50,069 bases of DNA from JAKQHY01 sp034429475. GTDB taxonomy: Bacteria; Chloroflexota; Anaerolineae; B4-G1; SLSP01. Positions 27,729-36,800 of the stretch are shown piece by piece (position 1 is the stretch's first letter; each line of letters begins with the position of its first letter). The translations under genes and the position numbers were made by a program. The stretch is taken from NCBI GenBank assembly GCA_034429475.1, contig DAOUGD010000312.1:1-50069 (forward strand). The letters are read 5' to 3'. The notes below the pieces were generated by a model. It ran no database searches, was not told the origin of the DNA, and was given only the letters and a program-made list of their open reading frames with translations.

Positions 27729-28589
27729 ATGTTAGCCGAGATAGAGTCTTTCGTCAATTGGGTGCGCCGGCGTAACCCGGAGGCGCGTACGTGGCGCGAT
27801 TACGGGTACGACCTGGCCCAGTTCGTGGCGGTGGTAGGCGATGTGCCCCCCGCCACGGTCACGTTCCACGCAGTGGATCGCTTCGTCACCCAGCAGGTGG
27901 CGCGTGGATACCAACCCGCCACCATCAACCGGCGCTTGGCCGCCATCACCGCCTTGTACACCTTCCTGGCAGATGACGATCCCACGCTGGTCTGCCCGGT
28001 GCTGCCGCATCGTCACGGCTTGCGCCAACGCCAGGGCTTCCCCCGCCCGGTCGCGGACGCCGACTTGCAGCGGTTCTTCGCCGCCATCCGCAGCGCCCGC
28101 GATCGGGCCATGTTCTTGCTGATGTTAAGGTGTGGCCTGCGCATCGCGGAAGTCGCGCAGGCCCGGTTGACCGACCTGTACCTGGCGGAAACGCCGCCGC
28201 GCCTGCTGGTGCGCGGCAAGGGCCGCAAGGAACGCGCGGTGTACCTCGCGCCGCAGGTGGCGGACGCGCTCCGCGCCTACCTGCAAGGGCGCCCCGGCAG
28301 CGGCAGCGACTGCCTGTTCCTCAGCTACCAACTCAGTGGACTCTCCACCACCGCCATTCACAAGCGATTGCTGCGCTACCGGGCGGAGGCTGGCGTGCAG
28401 TTGACCGCCCATCAACTGCGGCACACCTTCGCCAACGACCTGGTGGCCGCCGGCACGCCCGTGACCACCATCCAGAAACTGCTGGGGCACGCCTGGTTGG
28501 AAACCACCCAAATCTACGTCGCCGCCAACGACCGGCAGGTGCAGGCGGATTTCGCCGCCGCCTGCGCGCGGTTGGAGGGCTGGCAATGA
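27729..28589 (+). CDS. Tyrosine recombinase, first of a coupled pair
   Basis: A 286-residue XerC/D-like recombinase. The N-terminal SAM-like core-binding domain (about 1-95: SFVNWVRRRNPEARTWRDYG, INRRLAAITALYTFL) precedes the catalytic domain. All catalytic residues are visible: Arg in LRCGLRIAEVA (about 139), Lys in RGKGRKERAVY, HxxR in AHQLRHTFAND, His in LLGHAWLETT, and the Tyr nucleophile in QIYVAAND near the C-terminus. It cuts and rejoins DNA through a 3'-phosphotyrosine. The ATG follows CAGGAGG at good spacing. Its stop overlaps the start of the second recombinase by four bases (ATGA), so the two are translationally coupled. Higher GC than the flanking Rhs and insertion remnants supports separate acquisition. 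Confidence 0.93.
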   Translation: MLAEIESFVNWVRRRNPEARTWRDYGYDLAQFVAVVGDVPPATVTFHAVDRFVTQQVARGYQPATINRRLAAITALYTFLADDDPTLVCPVLPHRHGLRQRQGFPRPVADADLQRFFAAIRSARDRAMFLLMLRCGLRIAEVAQARLTDLYLAETPPRLLVRGKGRKERAVYLAPQVADALRAYLQGRPGSGSDCLFLSYQLSGLSTTAIHKRLLRYRAEAGVQLTAHQLRHTFANDLVAAGTPVTTIQKLLGHAWLETTQIYVAANDRQVQADFAAACARLEGWQ

Positions 28590-30121
28590 CCCCGCCCGCG
28601 CTGCCTCCCACCGCCGCTGCTTGCTACGACGCCGCGCTGCGGCACGCCCAGGCCCGTCACCAGCCCGTGGACTACCCCAGCCCGGCGCCGACCGCCGCCT
28701 GGCCGGCCGAGAATGTGGCGCTCCTGGAACGCTACCAGGAATGGCTGCACAGCGGCGGGCATAGCCGCGACACTACCGCCAAGCTCTACGTGCCGATGGC
28801 CGGGCACGCCCTGGGGCTGAACCTCAAGCCGCATCCACAACTGGATCTGGCGACGGACCTGGAACGCGCGCTGGCGTACATCCAGGCCAAGCACCTGAGC
28901 GCGGAATGGACGGATATGTGCCGCCTGGCCCTGGAGAAATTCCGCACCTTCCTGCGCCAGGAACGCGGTTGCGCCACTGTGACGCTGCCGCCGGTCAATC
29001 CCGAGACGTATGGCGCCGGCCTGCCGGCCTGGCTCGTCCAGCCGTTGACCCGCTACCAGCATCTCCTGCAACGCAACTGGCGCCCGGCGCGCCTCCGCGA
29101 CAGCATCGCCCGCTTCTGGAGCCAGCACACGCGGATGTGGCGCTGGCTGCTGGCGCACTACCCCCTCACGGGCCCCGGCGACCTCCAACGCGCCCAGGTG
29201 TACGCCTATCTCGATCACCAACTGGCCGCCGGGTATGCTACTTCCAGCATCAACCAGGACTTGCGGCATTTCCAGGCGTTCCTGCGCTTCCTGCAAGAAC
29301 AGGACATCGCCGTGCCCCAGGCTCTGTTCCGCATTCGTTGCCTCAAGGAAGCCGACCGCCTGCTGCGCTTTCTCTCGGACGCCCAGGTGCGCGCCTTGCG
29401 GGATGCCAGTGAGCAGCAGATAGCGCAGGCCACCGACGCCGTCCAGCGCCGGGACGCGCTCCTGCTTCGCGCCGCCTTCTACCTGTTCTGGCACGGCGGC
29501 TTGCGGTTGGGCGAGGTGGAAGAGCTGCGGCTGGCCGACCTGGACTTGCCCGGGCAACGGCTCACCGTGCGGCGGGGTAAGGGCTTGCGGGATCGCACGG
29601 TGTACCTGACAGCGGCAGCCGTGGCAGCGGTGCAGGCGTACCTGGCCGTGCGCGGGCTGGGCGCCAGCGACCACGTCTTCCTCTACCGTAATGCGCCGGT
29701 GTGCAAGGACTTGCTGCGCGACCGGCTGCACGCGCTGGGCGCGCAGGCCGGCGTGCCGGTCAGCCCGCACCGGCTGCGCCACACCTACGCCACGCAGTTG
29801 GTGAACGCGGGCTGTCCGATCACCACCATTCAGAAGCTGCTGGGACACCAGAAGCTCAACTCCACCCTCATCTACGCGCGCGTCCACGACCGCACGGTGG
29901 CGGAGGACTACTACGCGGCGATGGCGATTGTGACGCAGCGGTTGGTGCTCACCCCGCCGGCTGACGCACCGTCCCCGCCGCCGGGCGCGGCACCCGTGGC
30001 AGCGCTGCTGGCGCAGTTGCGTGCGCCGGAGCTAGACCTGGCGACGCGGCTGGCGCTGGTGGCGGAGTTGCAGCGGCTCCTACCCGCGGCGTCCCCGCCG
30101 CCGGGAACGGTGGTAGAATGA
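28586..30121 (+). CDS. Tyrosine recombinase, second of a coupled pair (long form)
   Basis: A 511-residue tyrosine recombinase with an extended N-terminal half. Residues about 1-130 hold a first helical region (ALLERYQEWLHSGGHSRDTT). A second SAM-like domain (about 170-260: SINQDLRHFQAFLRFLQEQD) precedes the catalytic domain. Catalytic residues: Arg in HGGLRLGEVEEL, Lys in RRGKGLRDRTVY, HxxR in SPHRLRHTYATQ, His in LLGHQKLNST, and Tyr in LIYARVHD. A Pro/Ala-rich tail follows. The reading frame stays open upstream within the first gene, but the natural start is the ATG overlapping that gene's TGA. Two catalytically complete recombinases in one operon recall the multi-recombinase arrays of RIT-type elements, though a third gene is not present. 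Confidence 0.93.
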   Translation: MTPPALPPTAAACYDAALRHAQARHQPVDYPSPAPTAAWPAENVALLERYQEWLHSGGHSRDTTAKLYVPMAGHALGLNLKPHPQLDLATDLERALAYIQAKHLSAEWTDMCRLALEKFRTFLRQERGCATVTLPPVNPETYGAGLPAWLVQPLTRYQHLLQRNWRPARLRDSIARFWSQHTRMWRWLLAHYPLTGPGDLQRAQVYAYLDHQLAAGYATSSINQDLRHFQAFLRFLQEQDIAVPQALFRIRCLKEADRLLRFLSDAQVRALRDASEQQIAQATDAVQRRDALLLRAAFYLFWHGGLRLGEVEELRLADLDLPGQRLTVRRGKGLRDRTVYLTAAAVAAVQAYLAVRGLGASDHVFLYRNAPVCKDLLRDRLHALGAQAGVPVSPHRLRHTYATQLVNAGCPITTIQKLLGHQKLNSTLIYARVHDRTVAEDYYAAMAIVTQRLVLTPPADAPSPPPGAAPVAALLAQLRAPELDLATRLALVAELQRLLPAASPPPGTVVE

Positions 30122-30125
30122 GAGT

Positions 30126-30263
30126 ACCGGCGCGGAGGATAGGGCAACGCTGGAGTGCGATCCTTCGGTAGCCCTCAGGACAGGCTCTGAGCGCCGCGCC
30201 GGTGACGGTGCAACCGGGCCGGGGCAATCCTGCCCCGGCCCGCAGGGTTTCGCCAGGTTGCAC
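30126..30263. other. Two large inverted repeats downstream of the recombinase pair
   Basis: ACCGGCGCGG (30126-30135) pairs exactly with CCGCGCCGGT (30194-30203). Next, GTGCAAC (30208-30214) pairs with GTTGCAC (30257-30263), enclosing a perfect 12-bp stem, CGGGCCGGGGCA / TGCCCCGGCCCG (30215-30242, loop ATCC). No T-run follows on either strand, so these are not ordinary terminators. They may be element ends, recombinase sites or a structured RNA. Positions 30264-30354 show nothing else. Confidence 0.6.
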
Positions 30264-30354
30264 TGTCGAGAATGCGGTAAACTCATTTCTTCGGGTAAAC
30301 CAATCAGGCTGAAGCATTTCAAACACCTTCAATGTTGACTGTTCCTCAGTTAAC

Positions 30355-30813
30355 TCAATTAGAATTTGTGGGCGCATATATGTCCAATGGGGGAAAACTC
30401 TCAGAATCGGCAGAATGAAGTATTACCAATTCCCCTTGAGCGTTATAACAAGCGATAATTACCCAAACATGTCTTGGGAACGTTGTGAGTGTTAGGTTTA
30501 TCGTATCACAAGATGTCGGCCCATATCCAGAGCCAACATCTCGCAATAGGTGCCCTGGAAACACCTCTACCGGAGCTATTTTCTGAAGCACCCTCTCGGT
30601 TTCGGAGCGTGACATCCCTACTTGAATTTCATCGGTGATGTAAGTCGCCAGACCTGCCAAAGTTGGCTCGCTATTTACTCTGCCCGCAGCGCGTTCAATT
30701 CCATTGTCCCATAGCCGTGCCATAATACGCGACCCAATGCAACAAAGCAGTAGGCTCGCTAGTAGCAAAATGACAATTCCCACGATCACACTTTCTGTCC
30801 GCATAGTTTTCAT
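30355..30813 (-). CDS. Membrane-anchored small protein, candidate Rhs immunity protein
   Basis: A 152-residue protein with a single N-terminal hydrophobic helix (IVGIVILLLASLLLCCIG, residues about 10-27) and an extracytoplasmic-looking domain. The stretch EIQVGMSRSETERVLQKI (about 62-79) resembles the GMs..EV...L turn of SmpA/BamE-like small beta domains. That is only a pattern match. The ATG is two bases after the Rhs toxin stop codon, and its ribosome-binding site (GGTGGAAAG) lies inside the last toxin codons, so the two are translationally linked. Position directly after a polymorphic toxin is where the cognate immunity gene normally sits. The function is inferred from context only; it could instead be an unrelated lipoprotein-like factor. 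Confidence 0.7.
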   Translation of the reverse strand: MKTMRTESVIVGIVILLLASLLLCCIGSRIMARLWDNGIERAAGRVNSEPTLAGLATYITDEIQVGMSRSETERVLQKIAPVEVFPGHLLRDVGSGYGPTSCDTINLTLTTFPRHVWVIIACYNAQGELVILHSADSESFPPLDIYAPTNSN

Positions 30814-30815
30814 AT

Positions 30816-33800
30816 CTACTTTCCACCATACTCACCACTTGGGACAGGCCATATTAGGGAAGCCGCAGATAGGCACAAATCGTAGAACTGTTTGTTAAAA
30901 CGTCCTCCGAGAGTATTTCCCCATGTCGTAGTGGCTGAACCTCCAGGACCGAAATTCCTTTGGATATACCCGCCGACTTCGCCAATGTCTATTCTACCAT
31001 TTCTTAAATCAACCCCTAAATTCACACCTTCTTGCCCTAAAGCAAAGTCTTGATACGAACGTCCCACTAATTCTCCAAAGGAAAGTGTATCTACCGTTAA
31101 AAAAGTTTCATGAGCCAAATTGCCACCAGTGGCAATTAAACGGCTGTTAGTGGCAAAAACCGAATACACGTAAAACCAAAAATGATGGGGTTGTTCTCCG
31201 CCAGCGCCGGGATCTTGAAAGGTTGTGGCAAAACCGGATTGCTTTAAAGGTTTCGCCTGTTTATAATATTCAGGATCTACATATTCTGTTAAGATGGAAG
31301 CCATATCATTAACAAAAATCTGTCCGCGATCACCCTCGATATCTCCTGGTATCATTGACGCAGCCGCATTGGCTAATTGCACGAAGGCGTCAAGGTCGGT
31401 AATCCAACCCTTCTCAGCCCATCCAGCTAGCGCATTGTTGTAAAGTAACAATTGATAACGTCGTTCATCCGCGTCATAAGAAGTAAAAACGGGATTGTCA
31501 ACACCGTAACCATCATCTGCACATTGCCCTTGCTGATTACATGTGGTGAAATGTCCAGTGGGATCGGTATACTTAAGCGGATTGTTCAAGACGTAGCTGT
31601 ACCGGTTGAGGCTTTGCGGATTGGTGGGATCGGGTACAATGGTATCCGCCTGCACGAACCGTCCTAGCGCAGGGTCATAATATCTTGCATTGTAAAAGTA
31701 GAGTCCCGTGGCGTCTTTGCGTTGACCGGTGTACTGGTAGCTGGTGGGCGTGGTGTTGGCGCTGTTGTAGCGGGTTTCACCCCAGGGAGTGTAGCGTTGT
31801 TCGGCGTACAGCGTCCCATTGCTGTTCGCCGTGATGGCGGTGCTGCCCAGGTGGTCGCCAAGCAAGAAGTACACGGTGCTACTCCCTTTCCGCATTGCTA
31901 CGCGCTGCCCGCCGGCGTAGTAGTATTTTATCATAGTGGCGGTGCTGCCGGTCCACTCGCAGTGGTTGCCGACGTAGTAGGTGGTCACGGTGCCCATCAC
32001 GGACTTGACACGGTTCCCGTCCCCATCGTAAACGAAGCTGGCACTGGTCGCGCCGCTGAAGGTCGTCAGGCGGTTCTCGGCGTCGTAGGTCAGCGTCGTA
32101 CTGCCGCGTTTGACCTGATTGCCGTTGGGATCGTAGCAATAGAATTCTCCCAGGCCGCTGACCACCGCGTGCGGCTTGGTTAGGGCGCCGGCGGAACAAC
32201 TAATGCTTTGGGTGCCGTAGAGTAAAGTGCCGTGGCTGTTTTGGGTCAGGTTGCCGATGGCGTTGTACTGGTAATTCTGGGTGCCATATACCCCGCCGCT
32301 GCCACCGGTGGCGCTGGCGGTCTTGAGCCGGTTCAGGGCATCGTACGTGAAGTGTTGGAGCTGCGTACCGCCGGCTTTGTAGTCGTAAATGTCCGTGACG
32401 TTGCCCACCGCATCGTAAGTATACTGCAATTTCTGCAAACTATCATAGGTGCTGGCTACCCCAGTCTTCAGCCACTGCAAGCGCCCCTGGCCGTTGAGCG
32501 TCGGCCAGGGGTAATAGCTGTACTGGGTGTACAACGCCGGACTGCTGCCCCACTGCCGCTGCGTCACCCGCCCGGCGACATCGTAAGCCGTGCTTTGGAC
32601 ATACGTGCTGATGCCCCCTGTGCTATAGAGCGCGCCGTTGGCCGCGTAGGTGGTGTTCACCTGTTCCTGGACGCCGCCGGTGTTGCCACTGGGGTACTTC
32701 ATCCAGCTCACGCGATCTAGCGGATCATAGCCCCACTGGGTCTTGAACGTCCCGCCGCCTGTGATGGACTTGAGTTCCTCAGTCACACGCCCGCGCACGT
32801 CATAAGTCCAGGTGGTACTGCCGGACAAGAGGTCGCTCATCCCGGTGCGCAATCCCTTACCATAGGTTCCGGTATCATAGGTATACGTGACATTTAAGGT
32901 GGGGTTACTGGTGGGGCAATCGTCGTTATTGCGGTAGTGTTTGCCGGTAAGCCGGTTGAGGGCGTCGTAGTAGAAGCAAATACGTTGCCCCCGCGCATCC
33001 GTCTGGCGGGTGAGATTGCCGGCATAGTCATAGCCGTAGTACCACACGCCCATATCGGTGTCAGTCATCACAGTTTTGCGGCCGAGGGCGTCGTACTGCA
33101 TCCGCGAGACGTTGGGGGTAGGCATCGTGTCGGTAACGGTGGTGAGGTTGCCCAGGGTGTCGTAGGCGTAGCGGGTGCGCGTGGCGTTCACCCAGGAAGG
33201 ATTGCCGTTGCTCCACGTGCCTTCACTTTCGCTGACGCTGCGCAGTTGACCGTAGGCGTCATAGCTCTGGCGGGTGAAGTGGTTGAGGGCGTCAATCTGG
33301 TAGACCGAGGCGCGCGGCGCTTTGAAGTCCGGGTCGGCGGGGTTGTAGTCAATGCGGTATTCCTGCCGCGTGACGCTGCCATCCGGCGCGGTGACGACGG
33401 TGGTCCGCCCTAGCGCGTCGTAGCGGGTGAGGGTCTGCGCCGGGGCCGCCGGGGCCACGTACCACGGGGAGTCTACGATGCTGGTGCCCGTGTAGGGCAC
33501 GCTCTGGGCAATGACCAGGCCGCGCGCGTCGTAGCGTTGATCCACGACCGTCGCAGTGACGTTGTCGAACTCCGCCTGCGTCTGGATGACGCGCCCCAGC
33601 CCATCGTAAATCTGCCGCCGCCACAGCGTACTGCCGGTCGCGTCTTCTTTGGCATACGCGCTGATGGCGTAGAGCGACTGGACATAGACTTCGTCCACAT
33701 ACACCGTGCTGGCATTCTGCGGGGTGCGGATCAGCAGCAGGAAGCGGGTGGCGTCGGCCGGTAAGACCACGGAGCGGATCAGCAGTTGCCACGTCCCGGT

Positions 33801-36800
33801 GGCGGTTTGACAGACAGAGGCGGTTTCGTGACCGACTTTAGCCGACATTCCCAGGCACACCTGCCCGCTGCCCTTGATGTAGGCGCGGATCTGGTAGGTC
33901 TGGCCGGCCGTCCAGCCGCTGAGAGATTGGCCCACCCAATGGTCGGCCGTGCCGGTGGTGGTGATGACCAGACTCTTGCTGCCGACGTAAGCTTGGGTGG
34001 TGGCTCGGAGGTAGGTTTGCACGTTGGCAGGATCGCTCTCGCTCCATGTCCCGCCCAAACCGTTTTCAAAGCCGGGGTTGGTCACGGTCACGGGGGGGCG
34101 CGGGTCGTGGTAGACGTAACGGCTGGTGGGCAGCGTCAAACTGTCGCCGGGGCGCGCCTCTCTGAGGAGGCGGCCGAAGGCGTCATAGCTATAGTAGGTA
34201 GTCGTGGCGGCGCCGTTGCTGTCGTAAGTTTTCTGCACCTGCCCGAACAGACCGAAATCGTCGCTGCGGACTTCCTCATTCGCTGTGCCGTAATAGTGAG
34301 TGGAGGTACACAGGTTCAGCCCATTGGGGTCACTGCACGCTTTGATAGGGAATTGGTGGTAGGTACTCTCGTAGGTGGTGTGGGTGGCGTGGCCGTCAGG
34401 ATCGATGACCTGCGTCACGTTACCCCAGGTGTCGTAGGCGTACTTGGTTAGGACAAAGCGCCCGGCGGTGGCGCGCTCCGCCCATTTGCCCTGCCCCACC
34501 ATCGTCAGGCGCCCCTGGGTGATCGGCAGGGGGGTGGCGCCCGGCAGGTTCTCCACGCTATAGCTCAGATCGTCGTAATACCGGAGGGTTTGCGTTTTGA
34601 GGGTGGCGGGGCTTGGGGTGAACCCGCTATACACACTTTCGCCGCCCAGCAAGCCGATGAGCCACGTCCCGGTGGGGTTGGCGAGGTTGTAGTACCAGCG
34701 CTTGATCAACCGTTCGTCGCCGCCGGCCGCATCCCCACCGTCGTAGACCGCCGTCTGGTTGCCGAGGGCGTCGTATTCATAATCTACCTGGTGCGTCAGA
34801 GCATTGCCACCCGGTATGGAATCGGTGGTAACGGTGCGGGTGACGTACCCCGCCATCACGGTGAGGCCCGTCGGGCCAAAATTCTGCAAGCTCCAGGTAT
34901 GGGTTTGTTGTTGTAACAGGTCTTGGGCGGCGTTATAGCGGGCGGTTTGGGAGACTTTCCCCCGGTTGAGGGTCTGGTCGGTGATGAAGGTGGATTGCGT
35001 GGTATTCAACAGGGTGCTATCGTAGTCATAGCTGTTCACGGTGGTGGTCGCGTGACCGATGAGGGCGTAGGTGGGGTCTTCCAGCCCGCTGCGCCGGCAA
35101 TTGGGCAAGCTCGTGCCATGCCCACTGAAACACGGGCCGGTGTAGCTGTAGTGGGTGACGGCGGTGTGTCCCAAACCATCCTGGAGGCTTTTTTGGAGCA
35201 CCCGGTAACTGAAAACATGGTAGAAATTCAACGGGGTAGCATCATACGTGAAGGTCGTCACGCCGCCATACCCGTTGTTGGCCGTGACCAGGCGCGGGTA
35301 CACCAACTTGTCACCCACGTTGTAGCCCCCGGTGGGATCCACCGTATCATCCCCCTGGTGGTACACCGCATACGTGAACGTGGCCGGCGGCAGCGCCACT
35401 TTCTGCCCGGCGGCGTTCCAGCCATAGCGGGTGATGCTGGCCAAGCGGGTGGTGTCGTGATGCACCGTGTTGAGCATCCATTCCAGCCCCGGCCACGGTT
35501 CGCGCACCAGTTGATAGCCCAGGACGTACTCCGCCAGGGTGGCGTTGTTGTCGGGGCATACCTCCCCACTCGCGCTGCGACAGATGCGGAGGCGCTGCAA
35601 GCGGAGTTCGTCCCACATCGCCCACGGGCGGTCGTTCTGGAGCAGCGTCTCGTCTTTCAAGCCCGCGTCGTGGTTTTGCGTCCCGTCGCCGCTGCGCCGC
35701 GCTTCATAGACGAAATCCACCAGGTAGACGCCGGCGGCCGTGGGGACATCGGTGTCGGCGCCGGTATAGCGAATCCAGTCGGGGTACTGCGCGCGATCCC
35801 ACAGTGTGCCGCCGCCGCCAGGCCGTTTCTCTTCCACATAGCCGAAGAACACCGCGTTGCCGGCGACATCGCGGATGCGATCCACCGCCCAACGATAGGC
35901 AACCTGTCCAATCGCTTCTCCCGCATAACCGGTGTCCAGAGTCTTGTTGCCCCCATAGTAGCCATCCATCCGGGTAATTTGTTCGGCGTCGGCGTTGAAG
36001 CCCAGGCGGTACTGTGTCCCGTCGGCGGCGGTGACCACCCAATATTCCTTGCCGACATTGAGGACCGGGTCATTGGCAAAGGGGCCGTAGCCGCAATATT
36101 GATGGCTGCTGCCGGGCGCCGTATAGCGCATCACCCGCAACTGCGGCGCATCTTCGGCATAGTACCGGCAGCCATCGTCGGTCCCGATGGCTTCATATCC
36201 CACCAGGCGATAGGAGGCGCCGCCCAAAATCAACGTGAAATCATTGGTGTAGAGCCACTGGAGGATGGGGTCTGAAGCGCCGATGGGGGCGCGGCAGGAC
36301 TTAATCTCCCGCACGATGGCCGCCAGCCCGCCCAGACTCCAGCCCGAGCCGACGTAGTTGGATTGCACCGACCCCATCAACCCGTTGAAACCGGCGCTGC
36401 TGTAGGTGAGGGAGAGGGCGGGTGCCAGTCCGGCCCGGCCGGCGGGTAATGGAAAGTCATAGGCATAGGTGGCGGCGCCGGTGAAGGTACTCACATCCGG
36501 GAGGGTGGTCATTAAGTAGTGCGTGCCGTCTTCGGGGAACTGGGCGGCGCCTTCCACGCCGACGGGCGAAAACTGCGCGATCTGGGCGGTGAGTTGTTGG
36601 GTGTCTGGGTCGTACTGAGAGGGCAGCAGTTCCCACCGGTCGGCAGCAGCGTCCACTTGATGCACCAGGTAGGGGGTGCGCCAGGTCGGGAAGTCGGTCA
36701 AATCCAAGGTGAGCGTCACCGGCTGAGCGAAGCGCAGGTGACCGCGTTCCAGGCGGCGGGCGTCGCGCGGCGCGACGTCCACGGTGAGCCAGCGGAAGCG

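Noticed and set aside
27729..30121. Recombinases as chromosome-dimer XerC/XerD
   Set aside because: The second protein is far longer than XerD, the two genes overlap as an operon, and the setting is a disrupted Rhs locus with insertion remnants; a mobile element fits better.
30215..30242. Perfect GC hairpin as a rho-independent terminator of the recombinase operon
   Set aside because: No T-run follows the stem on either strand; it fits better as part of a nested inverted repeat.
34923..36275. 450-codon plus-strand frame inside the Rhs gene
   Set aside because: It is antisense to well-formed SpvB/Rhs sequence, shows Val/Gly/Ala-rich shadow composition and lacks a ribosome-binding site.
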